From: Sediminicoccus sp. KRV36
Lineage (GTDB): Bacteria > Pseudomonadota > Alphaproteobacteria > Acetobacterales > Acetobacteraceae
Length of the DNA stretch: 64,000 nt
Reading direction: 5' to 3'
Assembly: GCF_023243115.1 (NCBI RefSeq)
Contig: NZ_CP085081.1
Span: 4,676,001 to 4,740,000 of the forward strand
Shown here: piece by piece, positions 47,375-57,227 of the stretch
Position numbering within the stretch: the stretch's first letter is position 1
Layout of the letters: the number at the start of each line of letters is the position of its first letter
Notes under the pieces: generated by a model
What the model saw: only the letters and a program-made list of their open reading frames with translations
What the model was told of the DNA's origin: nothing
Databases searched by the model: none
Program-made: the position numbers and the translations under genes

Positions 47375-49708
47375 TCATCCGATCGCTTCCCCGGCCCTCA
47401 GCCGTTCCAGCAGGGCTGCCTCCACCTGCTCCACCGTGATCTCGCTGATGCAGCGGCAGCGCAATTGCCGGAAGGCGCCGTCCGGCCCGGCCAATTCGCA
47501 GGGTGCGCAGGGCTTGTCGAGCGCGATGATGACGCTCTGCGCGCCCAGCGGGCCCCGCGTGCGCGGCGCCGTCGGCGCGAACAGCGCCACCAGCGGCAGG
47601 CCGAGCGCGTTGGCGATGTTCATCACGCCGCTGTCATTGGCCAGGAAGGCGCTGCAATCGCGCATCGCGCGGGCCATTTCCTCGACCGTGCCGCCCGTGC
47701 GGTCCTCGGTGCCGGGCACATGCTCCTCCGGCGTGCCGAAGGAGGCGACAGCGATGCCCCGGGCGAGGAGGCGCTGCGCCAGCTCCTCGAAATACGGCCA
47801 GCGCTTGGCCGCCCAGATCCCCCCCTTGGAGCCGGCATGCAGGCCCACCAGCAACCGCGGCGGCGGCACCTGGCGATGCAGCTCCCCCATCTGGCAGGCG
47901 CGCACATCCTCGGCGTCATAGGGGATGCCCAGCAGGGCCGAAGCCGACGCCAGGTTGAACTCGGCTTCATGCAGCGCGTGGGAGGCATCGAACACATCCC
48001 ACTCGCGCGAATGCACGACGCGTTCGGCGCTGAATTCCGGCACGAGCGAGCCGAAGCTCTGCAACACGAAGACCAGCGCATAGCGCCGGCGCAGAACGAT
48101 GTCGGTCAGCGGAAACACGTGGCGGACATGCGCGCTGTTCGCCACCACGGCCAGGGCGCCCGGCGAATCTCCCGCCACCACCACATCCACCGGCCGGCCC
48201 AGGCGGCGCGCCAGGTTGCGCAGCAGCGGCGTGGTATGGATGACATTGCCGATGCCCGAACCGACGGCCACCAGCACCGGCTGATCCAGCCCGGCGAGCA
48301 ACTGCGCGAGGCGCCCCTGCTGCGCGGCGAAGCGATGGCGGTCGGCATTCTCCCGCGCGCGGCGTGACCTCTCGCGCCAGTATTCGGCATCTTCAAACAG
48401 CCGCGCCAGCTCCTCCGCCCAAAGCCCGGGTTCCTCCGGCAGGCTGACCCCGCTTTCGCGCAGCAGATAGGGCAGGTTGCCGCGATCCGAACCGATCACG
48501 GGGATGCCCTCCCGCTGCGCCTCGATCACCACGCGGCTGAAGGTCTCGACGAAGCGATAGCTCGGCACCAGCACCGCGCGGGCGCGGGCATAGAGCGGCT
48601 GCATGTCCTGCACGCGCTCCAGCACTTCCACATTCGAAAGCCCCGCATCCCGCGCCATCGCCTGCGCGCCGCCGATATCCGATTGGGTGGCAAGCGCGAC
48701 GAAACGGCAGCTGGGCAAGCGCGCGGAGAGGCGCGCCGAAAGTGCCAGCATCATGCCAAAGCCCTTGTCCATCCTGGCATTGGCGAGCAGCACGACGTCC
48801 CGCGCGCCCGCATCCGGCGCTGCCATGGACGGGGCATCATCCGGCAGGGAGGGCAGCACCGTCACGCGCGGACCGAAATGCGCCTCCACCACATCCCGCG
48901 TGAATTCGGAATTGGCATAGACAGCATCGGCATCGCTCAGCAGGAATTCGAATTCGGCGCGGCGTTGGTGGCCTTGTGGGCAATGCGGGAAATAGCCGCC
49001 ATGCGCGGTGGTCGGGTGGAACAGCTCACGCCAGAAATGCACGCCGAAGATGATCCGCACATCCAGGAAGCGCAGCGCCGCCGCCACCTCGAACCCCAGG
49101 CCGGAAACGACATGGATCAACCCCAGGCGCCGTTGCAGGGCGAAGCGGAACAGCGCCTCCGGCGTCTCGGCGAGGAAGGCGTAGGGAATCCCCTCCACTT
49201 CACCCGTCTCGCCCAGGCGTTCGGCGCGGGTGCCAAGGATGATCGGCCGGTAGCCGAGTGCCCGGTACAGCCGCGCCATCTGGAGCAGGAAATGCTCCAC
49301 CCCGCCGAATTTCTCGACACCGAAGCGTGAGATCAGCGCCACCTCCCGGCCAGCCGCCGGGCCTGGCCGAAGCTCCGGCAAGGTCTGGCGCGGGCGATGC
49401 GCCAGCGGGTGTTGCCGCGCGAGGGCGAGCAGTGCTTCGACGGGTTCCTCGGGGGCGACCAGACCATGCGCCAGCAGCTCGCGCAGATAGGCCAGGCGCC
49501 AGATGCGCCGGGGGGGCGCGCCAGGCGCCCCTTCCCATTCCACCAGCGCCGCGCGGTCCGGCAGGTTGGGCAGCATGGCGGCTGGCTGGGCCGGATCGAA
49601 CTCCACCCAATCCGCATCCAGCGCCGCGACTTGGCCGGCCAAGCGAAGATGCCCCGGCTCCGCCTGCGAGCAGGACAACGGCTCCGCCTGGGGCAGGCCC
49701 TCGCTCAA
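47375..49708 (-). CDS. GT4-GT9 fusion glycosyltransferase
   Basis: A 777-residue protein. About 120-470 is a GT4 enzyme (ALISRFGVEKFGGVEHFLLQ at its start; donor region VLVPSYRFVETFSRVVIEAQ). About 470-777 is a GT9/heptosyltransferase-like domain: VAVGSGIGNVIHTTPLLRNL, LVGLHAGSKGG, FLANDSGVMNIANALGLPLV and a Cys-rich end CAPCELAG. These domains normally occur as separate proteins, so one chain may add two consecutive sugars. The start is TTG at 49708, overlapping the TPR gene stop; a longer in-frame version from 49765 is less likely. Confidence 0.85.
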   Translation of the reverse strand: MSEGLPQAEPLSCSQAEPGHLRLAGQVAALDADWVEFDPAQPAAMLPNLPDRAALVEWEGAPGAPPRRIWRLAYLRELLAHGLVAPEEPVEALLALARQHPLAHRPRQTLPELRPGPAAGREVALISRFGVEKFGGVEHFLLQMARLYRALGYRPIILGTRAERLGETGEVEGIPYAFLAETPEALFRFALQRRLGLIHVVSGLGFEVAAALRFLDVRIIFGVHFWRELFHPTTAHGGYFPHCPQGHQRRAEFEFLLSDADAVYANSEFTRDVVEAHFGPRVTVLPSLPDDAPSMAAPDAGARDVVLLANARMDKGFGMMLALSARLSARLPSCRFVALATQSDIGGAQAMARDAGLSNVEVLERVQDMQPLYARARAVLVPSYRFVETFSRVVIEAQREGIPVIGSDRGNLPYLLRESGVSLPEEPGLWAEELARLFEDAEYWRERSRRARENADRHRFAAQQGRLAQLLAGLDQPVLVAVGSGIGNVIHTTPLLRNLARRLGRPVDVVVAGDSPGALAVVANSAHVRHVFPLTDIVLRRRYALVFVLQSFGSLVPEFSAERVVHSREWDVFDASHALHEAEFNLASASALLGIPYDAEDVRACQMGELHRQVPPPRLLVGLHAGSKGGIWAAKRWPYFEELAQRLLARGIAVASFGTPEEHVPGTEDRTGGTVEEMARAMRDCSAFLANDSGVMNIANALGLPLVALFAPTAPRTRGPLGAQSVIIALDKPCAPCELAGPDGAFRQLRCRCISEITVEQVEAALLERLRAGEAIG

Positions 49709-50904
49709 CCCGTGCGGACTCCGACGAGGCTGGCCAGCGGTCCCGCATGGCGGGCTTCCAGCCAACGCTGGAGGATGCGCACCGCGAAGCCCGCGCCGCC
49801 GCGCGATGGATCGAGCGCCGCCGCGGTCTCGGCCGCTTCCAGCGCCGCTTCGATGCGGCCCAGCCGGGTCAGCAGCCTCGCCCGCTCCATATGCAGCTCC
49901 GGCTGGTCCGGCGCGCGGGCAATCGCCGCCTCCAGATGTTCCAGCGCATCGGGCAACCGCCCGGCATGCAGCACGAGATGCGCCAGGGCGCGCAGCGGGC
50001 GATGGTCTTGCGGGCGCATCGTGGCGGCGCGGTGCAGCAGCTGCTGCGCCTCCTCCGCCAGTTCCGGGCGGGGCTCCACCTGGCCATCATCGCCCTGCGC
50101 CAGCCTGGCCGCGATGCGCCCGCTTTCGAGCAGGTAGCGCGGTTCATCCGGATAGGCGGCAAGGCTGTTCTGCAGGATACGGCGCGCCTCCTCCAATTGG
50201 CCGAGATGGCCCAGGGATCGCGCCAGGAACAGCAGCGCGGTGTGCCGCTGCGGATAGCGCGCCTGAATCCACCGCAGCGCCTCCACCGCCTCCGCATGCC
50301 GGCCCAGATAGTAGAAGGCGCGGCCGCGCCAGGTGACCAGCCGGGCATCCCTCGACTTGCCGGCAAGGGACCCGCCCGTCAGGGCCAGCACCACGTTCCA
50401 TTGCCGCGACTGGAAAGCCTTCTCAACCAGCGCGGCGATCTGCTCGGGCTCCAGCCGGCCGAGCAGCTTTGCGATCTCGGCATCCTCGGCTGCCGATGCT
50501 GGCCGGGGGTCGGGTGGCCCGGGCTCAGATGGCTTGGGCGGTTCGGCGGCGGCCGGCCCGTGGCGGAAAGCGAGTTCCAGGCGGCGCTGGCCATCGCCGG
50601 TGAAGAAGAGGGCGGTATTGGCGCCAGGCCGCAGCAGGCCGGGCGGCAGCGCCACGCGAAAGCCCAGCGGGGCGTGCGGCGGGATGCCTGGCGGGGCAAC
50701 GGCCAAGGGAAGATTGGCGATGTGCCGGCCCAGCGCCGCTCCATTCACCTCAAGCCCGAAGATGACGGGCCAAAGCGGGCGCGAAGGGTCCTGCAACCAG
50801 CCGCCCAGTGCCGCGCCCTCGGTGACTTGCACCCCGCCCAGCAGGGCAGCGTCCTGCGCGGCACCCAGGGGTGGCGCCCATGCTCCGGGAGCTTCAGCCA
50901 TCAT
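49705..50904 (-). CDS. TPR-repeat protein of the glycan cluster
   Basis: A 399-residue protein. About 1-120 is a beta-rich segment that resembles the beta segments of the giant protein downstream (VNGAALGRHIANLPLAV, FRVALPPGLL). About 160-390 consists of TPR units such as RGRAFYYLGRHAEAVEALRW and HLVLHAGRLPDALEHLEAAI. It is likely a scaffold for the cluster's glycosyltransferases; no catalytic motif is seen. The ATG at 50904 overlaps the DUF6165 stop by four bases and its own stop overlaps the fusion enzyme. Confidence 0.85.
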   Translation of the reverse strand: MMAEAPGAWAPPLGAAQDAALLGGVQVTEGAALGGWLQDPSRPLWPVIFGLEVNGAALGRHIANLPLAVAPPGIPPHAPLGFRVALPPGLLRPGANTALFFTGDGQRRLELAFRHGPAAAEPPKPSEPGPPDPRPASAAEDAEIAKLLGRLEPEQIAALVEKAFQSRQWNVVLALTGGSLAGKSRDARLVTWRGRAFYYLGRHAEAVEALRWIQARYPQRHTALLFLARSLGHLGQLEEARRILQNSLAAYPDEPRYLLESGRIAARLAQGDDGQVEPRPELAEEAQQLLHRAATMRPQDHRPLRALAHLVLHAGRLPDALEHLEAAIARAPDQPELHMERARLLTRLGRIEAALEAAETAAALDPSRGGAGFAVRILQRWLEARHAGPLASLVGVRTG

Positions 50905-51383
50905 GCCGCTCCCCCATAGGATTTCACTTCCACGACCTGCGAGCCGAACAGCGCATTCAGCCGCGCCTTGATCGCCGCACGCTCGTCATTGCGGGTGTAG
51001 ACCGCGCGTGCGAGGGCGATGAAGCCAGGGCCGAAATCCTGCCGCACGTCATGCGCGCGGATGTCATCCTCAATCTCCCAGAGCTGGCGATTGACCGCGG
51101 CCAGCGCCGCCATGCCCGCCCGGATGTCGGGCCCATCCCGGTGGCGCAGCGCCGCATCCAGAAGTTCAAGCAGCATCGCAAGCTCCGTCGCCACCAGGGC
51201 CTGCTTGGCCGCATCGCGGATGAAGCACGCCTTCAGCCGCAGGATGCTCACCTTGTCCACCAGCTCGCCAAAGGAGACGGGCGCCCAAATCTCGAAGCGG
51301 CCGGGGCTGCCCGGGGCCTCTGCGGCCTGGCCAGCCAACCCCTGGTCTGCCGCCCCCTCGCCTGCCGAAGTGGAGCCCGTCAA
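50901..51383 (-). CDS. DUF6165 family protein
   Basis: A protein of about 160 residues. The conserved core is IWAPVSFGELVDKVSILRLK and LWEIEDDIRAHDVRQDFGP, followed by YTRNDERAAIKARLNALFGS. The family has no known function and is often beside glycosyltransferases. I placed the start at TTG 51383 behind AGGGTGGA, because the longer frame to 51497 is low-complexity and reaches the preceding gene's region. It is the first gene of the tightly overlapped block. Confidence 0.72.
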   Translation of the reverse strand: MTGSTSAGEGAADQGLAGQAAEAPGSPGRFEIWAPVSFGELVDKVSILRLKACFIRDAAKQALVATELAMLLELLDAALRHRDGPDIRAGMAALAAVNRQLWEIEDDIRAHDVRQDFGPGFIALARAVYTRNDERAAIKARLNALFGSQVVEVKSYGGAA

Positions 51384-51509
51384 GAATCCACCCTTCCATC
51401 CTGCCCGCGTGCCGCGCCGGTCCTGGTGGTGACCCGGCCCGCCCGCTCCCGTGCGATCATGCGCCGCTTTCCTCTGCGTCAGCGAAGCTTCCGCCATCGG
51501 CGCGGTGGG

Positions 51510-52883
51510 TCAAGCGGCCTCGCTGCCGAGCTGCCGCAGCGCAATCGCGAATTCCCGCTCGAAACCGGCCAGCGCCGCCTCCATCCCGGGCGAATCCTCC
51601 GCCTGGGCAGCGCGCTCCACCTGCTCCAGCGCGGGCACCAGCGCCGAAAGGCCGAAATTGGCGGCAAGGCCACGCAGGGCATGCGCCATCAGCCGCGTGG
51701 CCCCCCCATCCCCCGCGCGCACACCGCTGCGCAATTGCGGGGCGAGGGCCAGCATTTCCTCCCGGCAGAGGTTGCGCGCCTCCGCCAGCCCCGGCGCCGG
51801 GAGATCGGCCTGGGCTTCAAAGAGCCGGCTGCCATCGGCCATGGTGATGGCGCGGATGCGCGGGCGATTGCCAGGGCCGCGCCGGCCATTGTCGTTCTTG
51901 GCGGAACGCACATCGAGGTGCCGCGTCAGCATGCCCAGCGGCAGGTCCCGCCGCAGCGTCTCGGGCGGGAGGAGGGCGGCGAAGGCTTCGTTCCAGGCAA
52001 AGAGCTTGCCCTCCGGGTCCACCAGCGCCACCGGATTGGGCCAGGCCTCGATCAGCGCGGCCTCACGCCGCTCGGCCGCCACGCGCTCCGTCTGGGAGAG
52101 GCGCATGCGGGCCTCGTTCACGCTGAGCTGCGCCGCATGCCGCGCGAGGCTGCCGCGCAGCGCGGTGAGCTTGAGCTCCACGCGGTCGGTCCGCTCCAGA
52201 TGCTTGCGAAAGATGAAGCCCAGCGTGCCCAGTCCGAACAGCGGGATCAGCCAGACCGCCCAGGACATGGCCTCGGGCGAGGCGCTGCCATCCACCCGCA
52301 GCGCGCCCTCACGCACCCAAAGGCTGGCATGCACATCGCCCGGCGTGCCGCTGGCGGCCAGTTCCGTGCCGAGGCCGGTGACCAGGCGCAGCGCGGCCCC
52401 CGCTGGCGGCGCCAGCAGCGCTTCCAGCAGCGCGACCGGGATGCGCAGCATGGGGGTCGGCGCGCCCGGCTGCGGCGGAACGAGGAAGGCCAGCACCTCA
52501 CGCGGGCCGGTCGTGGTGCGGGGCAGCGGCCAGAAGCGAAGCTGTCCGGGCTCGGCACCGCTCAGCGTCGCGGTCACATCGGGCGGCAGGGCGGCGATGG
52601 CGACGCCCGGCAGGGCCCGCGCCTCGCGCTGGGCGGCCAGCAGCCGCCCCTCCACCAGCTGCAGCTCATCCTTCACGGCCAGGGCGGCGCGCGCGGAAGC
52701 CTGGGTGGCCGTCGTCAGGGCCGCCTGGCGCAGCCCATGCGTGCCATCCTCGATCAGCACCCAGCTCGCGACCAGCAGGGTCGTGACGAGGACCATGAAG
52801 GCGATGGAGGAGCGGTGCAGCAAGGACTGGAACAGCGCGCGGCCCGGCATGGCCATGGCTGAGAAACCCCGAGAACGTTTCAT
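51510..52883 (-). CDS. Membrane PAS-domain sensor ending in an Hpt domain, no kinase domain
   Basis: A protein of about 457 residues. Membrane segments are near 28-48 ([20 protein letters not shown]) and 213-233 ([19 protein letters not shown]), with a periplasmic domain between them. A short coiled coil, a PAS domain ([20 protein letters not shown]) and a C-terminal Hpt-like helix bundle ([20 protein letters not shown], phosphoacceptor His) follow. No H-box plus HATPase is present, so it probably passes phosphate rather than making it. The start is uncertain (52883 or 52856). It lies 126 bp upstream of DUF6165 on the same strand. Confidence 0.78.
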   Translation of the reverse strand: MKRSRGFSAMAMPGRALFQSLLHRSSIAFMVLVTTLLVASWVLIEDGTHGLRQAALTTATQASARAALAVKDELQLVEGRLLAAQREARALPGVAIAALPPDVTATLSGAEPGQLRFWPLPRTTTGPREVLAFLVPPQPGAPTPMLRIPVALLEALLAPPAGAALRLVTGLGTELAASGTPGDVHASLWVREGALRVDGSASPEAMSWAVWLIPLFGLGTLGFIFRKHLERTDRVELKLTALRGSLARHAAQLSVNEARMRLSQTERVAAERREAALIEAWPNPVALVDPEGKLFAWNEAFAALLPPETLRRDLPLGMLTRHLDVRSAKNDNGRRGPGNRPRIRAITMADGSRLFEAQADLPAPGLAEARNLCREEMLALAPQLRSGVRAGDGGATRLMAHALRGLAANFGLSALVPALEQVERAAQAEDSPGMEAALAGFEREFAIALRQLGSEAA

Positions 52884-53087
52884 GGCAATAAACAGCCACG
52901 CGAAGGGTGCCGCAAGCTCCATCTTGCCGCGGCCCGCTTTGCGCCGATCGGCCGGTTTGCCGCGAAGATCGGGGCGCGGGCTTGTCCGGGGCCGGCCCGG
53001 GTGCGATTGTGCGTATCGCATCGCAACATCACGTCAGACCGTCCGCGCCGCATGGCATCAAGGGGCGGCGCAGAGGGTATTGAGGAC

Positions 53088-54305
53088 ATGGCAAAGATCA
53101 AGGTGAAAAACCCCGTCGTCGAGATGGACGGGGATGAGATGACGCGCATCATCTGGGGGTTCATCAAGGACCGCCTGATCCTGCCCTACCTCGATGTGGA
53201 CCTGAAGTATTACGACCTCGGCATCGAATACCGCGACCAGACGGATGACCAGGTGACGGTGGATGCGGCCAACGCCACCAAGCAGTATGGCGTCGCCGTG
53301 AAATGCGCGACCATCACGCCGGATGAAGCGCGCGTCGCCGAATTCGGCCTGAAGAAGATGTGGCGCAGCCCGAACGGGACGATCCGCAACATCCTGGACG
53401 GCACGATCTTCCGCGAGCCGATCATCTGCCAGAACGTGCCGCGCCTGGTGCCGCATTGGTCCAAGCCCATCGTCGTCGGCCGCCATGCCTTCGGCGACAT
53501 CTATCGTTCGGTCGAGGCCAAGATCCCCGGTGCGGGCCGCGTCAGCATGACCTACACTCCCGCCGATGGCAGCGCGCCGGTCGAGATGGGCGGTTTCGAC
53601 TTCCCGGCCAGCGGCGGTGTGGCGATGGGGATGCACAACCTCAACGCCTCGATCGAGGGCTTTGCCCGCGCCAGCCTGAATTACGGCCTGGCCCGCGGCT
53701 ACTCAGTGTATTTCAGCCACAAGAACACGATCCTGAAGGCCTATGACGGCTCCTTCAAGGACATCTTCCGCCACGTCTATGACACCGAGTTCAAGAGCCG
53801 CTTCGAAGCCGCCGGCCTGACCTATGAGGACCGCCTGATTGATGACATGGTGGCCTCCGCCCTCAAGTGGGAAGGCGGCTATGTCTGGGCCTGCAAGAAC
53901 TACGATGGCGACGTGCAGTCGGATATCGTGGCGCAGGGCTTCGGCTCGCTCGGGCTGATGACCTCCGTGCTGCTCTCCCCCGATGGCAACACGGTGGAAT
54001 CCGAAGCGGCGCACGGCACCGTCACGCGCCATTACCGCGAGCACCAGAAGGGCCGCGAGACCAGCACCAACCCGATCGCCAGCATCTTCGCCTGGACGCG
54101 CGGCCTCGCCTATCGCGGCAAGTTCGACGGCACGCCGGATGTGACCGCCTTCGCCGAGACGCTGGAGAAGGTTTGCGTCGCGACCGTCGAGGGCGGGCAG
54201 ATGACGAAGGATCTCGCGGTGCTGATCGGCAAGGACCAGCCCTATCTCTCGACCCAGGCCTTCCTCGCCGCACTGGATGAGAACCTGAAGAAGGCCATGG
54301 TCTGA
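53088..54305 (+). CDS. icd: Isocitrate dehydrogenase (NADP+)
   Basis: A 405-residue TCA-cycle enzyme converting isocitrate to 2-oxoglutarate. It is the homodimeric, eukaryote-like IDH type, starting [20 protein letters not shown], with the substrate loop [20 protein letters not shown] and the NADP-binding region [20 protein letters not shown]. The length matches this class. The ATG at 53088 has TTGAGG just upstream. It is followed by a good terminator at 54331-54364, so it appears to be transcribed alone. Confidence 0.98.
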   Translation: MAKIKVKNPVVEMDGDEMTRIIWGFIKDRLILPYLDVDLKYYDLGIEYRDQTDDQVTVDAANATKQYGVAVKCATITPDEARVAEFGLKKMWRSPNGTIRNILDGTIFREPIICQNVPRLVPHWSKPIVVGRHAFGDIYRSVEAKIPGAGRVSMTYTPADGSAPVEMGGFDFPASGGVAMGMHNLNASIEGFARASLNYGLARGYSVYFSHKNTILKAYDGSFKDIFRHVYDTEFKSRFEAAGLTYEDRLIDDMVASALKWEGGYVWACKNYDGDVQSDIVAQGFGSLGLMTSVLLSPDGNTVESEAAHGTVTRHYREHQKGRETSTNPIASIFAWTRGLAYRGKFDGTPDVTAFAETLEKVCVATVEGGQMTKDLAVLIGKDQPYLSTQAFLAALDENLKKAMV

Positions 54306-54330
54306 ACCAGGCATCCTGGTCCAAGGTGAC

Positions 54331-54364
54331 AGGGGAGGGCGCCGCGAGGCCCCTCCCCTTTTTC
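54331..54364 (+). terminator. Rho-independent terminator of icd
   Basis: GGGGAGGG (54332-54339) pairs with CCCTCCCC (54351-54358) around an 11-base loop, followed at once by TTTTTCG. It starts 26 bp after the icd stop. This is the clearest intrinsic terminator in the window. Confidence 0.88.
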
Positions 54365-54394
54365 GTTTCCCCCTTCCGGTGAAGGAACCGCCCG

Positions 54395-54988
54395 ATGCAT
54401 GTGGATTACTATGGCTCGCTGAATTCGCCCTGGACCTATCTGGGCTCCACGCGGATCGAGGCGATGTGCGCCGCGCATGGCGCCACGCTGAAGCTCTGGC
54501 CGGTGGATTTCGGGCTGATCTTCCCGGCATCCGGTGGCTTGCCGCTGCCCAAGCGCTCGCCACAGCGCCAGGCCTACCGGATGATGGAGCTGCGCCGCTG
54601 GCGGGCGGCGACGGGCATGCCGCTCACGCTGGAACCCAGGCATTTTCCCTTCCCGGAAGCGACACTGGCCCAGGCCGTGATCGCGCTGCGCGAGACGGTT
54701 GGCGACGCGCCGGCCATTCGCCTGGCGCACCGCATCATGACGGCACTCTGGGCCGAGGATCGTGATCCGGTGGCGGATTTCGCCGCCCTCGCCGCTGAAT
54801 GCGGGCAGGATGGCGTGGCGCTGCTGGCGCTGGGCGCTGACCCGCAATGGGCCGCCATGCGCCAGGCGGATAGCGAGGCCGCACTGGCGCGCGGCGTGTT
54901 CGGCGCCCCCTCCTTCGTGATCGAGGGCGAGATCTTCTGGGGCCAGGACCGGCTGGATTTCGTGGAAAAGAAGCTCGCCGGCGGATGA
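54395..54988 (+). CDS. 2-hydroxychromene-2-carboxylate isomerase-like (DsbA-fold) protein
   Basis: A 197-residue thioredoxin-fold protein of the kappa-class GST/DsbA group. YYGSLNSPWTYLGSTRIEAM is the usual N-terminus (the position of the Ser that replaces Cys), and GVFGAPSFVIEGEIFWGQDRL is the cis-proline block and C-terminus. Some members isomerise naphthalene-degradation intermediates; most have unknown substrates, and no naphthalene genes are nearby. Its stop overlaps the DUF599 start (ATGA). Confidence 0.88.
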   Translation: MHVDYYGSLNSPWTYLGSTRIEAMCAAHGATLKLWPVDFGLIFPASGGLPLPKRSPQRQAYRMMELRRWRAATGMPLTLEPRHFPFPEATLAQAVIALRETVGDAPAIRLAHRIMTALWAEDRDPVADFAALAAECGQDGVALLALGADPQWAAMRQADSEAALARGVFGAPSFVIEGEIFWGQDRLDFVEKKLAGG

Positions 54989-55665
54989 TCGCCGGGCTGT
55001 TCTCCACGCTGGATGTCGTCGCACTGGCCATCTTCCTGGCCTGCTGGGCCGGCTACACGGCGGTGGTGGACCGCGTGCCCTCCATCCAGTCCCGCTCGGT
55101 CATCGCGGCGATGGATGAGCATCGCCGGCGCTGGATGATCGCGCTGCTGAACCGCGAAAATCGCATCAGCGATACGGCGATCATCGGCAATCTGATGAAC
55201 AGCACGGGCTTCCTGGCCAATACCTCCATCTTCATCCTGGCGGGGCTGGTGGCCCTGCTCGGCTCGCCTGATCTCGGGCGGCGCGTGCTCTCGGCCCTGC
55301 CCTTCGCCGAAGCGCCGGCCAGTGACATCGCGTGGGAGTTGCGGGTGGCGCTGCTGGTCTTCATCTTCGTGCGCGCCTTCTTCGAGCTGACCTGGGCGCT
55401 GCGCCAGTTCAACTATTGCTCCATCGTCGTGGGCGGCATCGGCATGGGTGCGGATTTCACGCCCCAGGCCGAGATGGCGGCCAAGGTGGCCAATCGTGCG
55501 GCGCGGCATTTCAACACGGGCCTGCGCGCCTATTACTTCGGCCTGGCGGCGCTGGCCTGGATCGTGCACCCGCTGGCGCTGATCCTGGCCTCGCTCATGG
55601 TGCTGCGGGAGTTGCACCGGAGGGAATTCCGCTCGGTGGTGCGCGATGTACTGACGGAGGGATAG
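54985..55665 (+). CDS. DUF599 family membrane protein
   Basis: A 226-residue inner-membrane protein with about four hydrophobic segments. The conserved DUF599 blocks are GYTAVVDR, RWMIALLNRENRISDTAIIG, FLANTSIFILAGLVALLGS and FNYCSIVVG, with NRAARHFNTGLRAYYFGLA near the end. The function is unknown. The four-base overlap with the isomerase-like gene and the 5-bp gap to phoD place it in a three-gene operon. Confidence 0.9.
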   Translation: MIAGLFSTLDVVALAIFLACWAGYTAVVDRVPSIQSRSVIAAMDEHRRRWMIALLNRENRISDTAIIGNLMNSTGFLANTSIFILAGLVALLGSPDLGRRVLSALPFAEAPASDIAWELRVALLVFIFVRAFFELTWALRQFNYCSIVVGGIGMGADFTPQAEMAAKVANRAARHFNTGLRAYYFGLAALAWIVHPLALILASLMVLRELHRREFRSVVRDVLTEG

Positions 55666-55670
55666 GGCCC

Positions 55671-57227
55671 ATGGATAGCGCCAACCGCCACATCCTCGGC
55701 CTGGCGCGGCGCGGCTTGCTGCGCGGTGCGGCGGGGCTGGCCGCCCTGGCCTTCGCCGCGCCGCCACGCGCGCGCGCCCAGGCGCCCGGCAATCCCTTCA
55801 CGCTGGGCGTGGCCTCGGGCGATCCATGGCCGGAGAGCGTCGTGCTCTGGACGCGCCTCGCCCCCGCGCCGTTGCAGGAAGGCGGCGGCATGGCGCCGCT
55901 GCCCGTCACCCTGCGCTGGGAAGTGGCGGCCGATGCGCGGATGGCGCGGCTGCTGCAATCGGGCGAAGTGGTGGCCCGGCCGGAGGAGGCGCATTCGGTC
56001 CATCTGGTGCTGACCGGCCTTGATCCCGCGCGGACGTATTTCTACCGGTTTCGCCTGGGCGCGCATGCCAGCCCCATCGGCCGCACCCGCACCGCGCCGG
56101 CGCCGGGCACGGATACAGATATCCGCTTCATCAATGCCGGCTGCCAGCATTACGAGCACGGCTACTTCACCGCCTGGCGGCATGCGGCCGAGGAGGAGGT
56201 GGATTTCGTCTTCCACTATGGCGATGCCATCTACGAATATGCCGGCCGCCAACCGGGGGACCGTGGCTGGGGGCCCATCATCCGCACGCATCACGGCGCC
56301 GAGACGCTGACGCTGGAGGATTACCGCGCCCGCTACGCGCAATACCGCACCGACCCCGACCTGGCCGCCGCCCATGCGGCCCACCCCTTCATCGTCAGCT
56401 ATGATGATCATGAGGTGGAGAACAACTGGGCCGGCCTGGTCAGCCAGCGGGATGGCGGCACGCGCTTCCCGATGGCGACCCCGCCCGAGGTCTTCGCCCT
56501 GCGTGCCGCCGCCGCCTTCCAGGCCTGGTATGAGCATATGCCGGTGCGCCCCTCCGCCCGGCCACGCGGCACGGAGATCATCGCATACCGGCATCTGCGC
56601 TTCGGCCGGCGGCTTGATCTGCGCGTGCTGGACACGCGCCGCTTCCGCGACGACCAGCCCTGCGGCGATGGCGTGGTCACGCCCTGCGCCGCCGTGGCGC
56701 GGGCGGATGCGCAGATGCTGGGCCACGTGCAGGAAGCCTGGCTGCGCGAGGGGCTGCGCAGCGCGGAGGCCAGCTGGCAGGTGCTGGCGCAGCAGGTCTT
56801 CTTCGCACCTCGCCGCTTTCCGCGCGGCACCCTCAGCATGGACAGCTGGGATGGCTATCCCGCCGCGCGCCAACGCGTGCTGGACATGTTTGGCGAAGGC
56901 CGCGCGGGGGGCGGGGTGATCCTGACCGGAGACGTCCATCGCGCCTGGGCCAATGAGGTGGGCGGCCTCGCGGAATTCGTCGGCACCTCCATCACCAGCG
57001 AGGGCGATGGCAGCGAGGTTCAGGCGACCGCGCCGGAGATCATGGCCGGCAATCCGCATCTGAAATTCAACAGCAACCGGCGCGGCTATACGCTGCACAT
57101 CGCCGAACGCGACCAGCTGCACGCGATCTATCGCGCCGTGGGCTTCGTGCAGCAGCCGGATGCCCCGCGCAGCACCGCCGGGCATTTCGTCACGCAGCGG
57201 CGGGGCGGCGGGGTGGTGCCGGGCTGA
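55671..57227 (+). CDS. phoD: PhoD-type alkaline phosphatase
   Basis: A 518-residue secreted phosphodi/monoesterase. Residues 11-36 form a Tat-type signal (ARRGLLRGAAGLAALAFA, RR at 13-14), matching PhoD export by Tat with metal cofactors. The N-terminal domain starts NPFTLGVASGDPWPESVVLW. The metal-binding blocks are FINAGCQHYEHGY, FVFHYGDAIYEY, IVSYDDHEVENNWAG and GVILTGDVHRAW. It presumably scavenges organic phosphate; I saw no clear Pho box. The ATG follows GGAGGGATAGG. Confidence 0.95.
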   Translation: MDSANRHILGLARRGLLRGAAGLAALAFAAPPRARAQAPGNPFTLGVASGDPWPESVVLWTRLAPAPLQEGGGMAPLPVTLRWEVAADARMARLLQSGEVVARPEEAHSVHLVLTGLDPARTYFYRFRLGAHASPIGRTRTAPAPGTDTDIRFINAGCQHYEHGYFTAWRHAAEEEVDFVFHYGDAIYEYAGRQPGDRGWGPIIRTHHGAETLTLEDYRARYAQYRTDPDLAAAHAAHPFIVSYDDHEVENNWAGLVSQRDGGTRFPMATPPEVFALRAAAAFQAWYEHMPVRPSARPRGTEIIAYRHLRFGRRLDLRVLDTRRFRDDQPCGDGVVTPCAAVARADAQMLGHVQEAWLREGLRSAEASWQVLAQQVFFAPRRFPRGTLSMDSWDGYPAARQRVLDMFGEGRAGGGVILTGDVHRAWANEVGGLAEFVGTSITSEGDGSEVQATAPEIMAGNPHLKFNSNRRGYTLHIAERDQLHAIYRAVGFVQQPDAPRSTAGHFVTQRRGGGVVPG

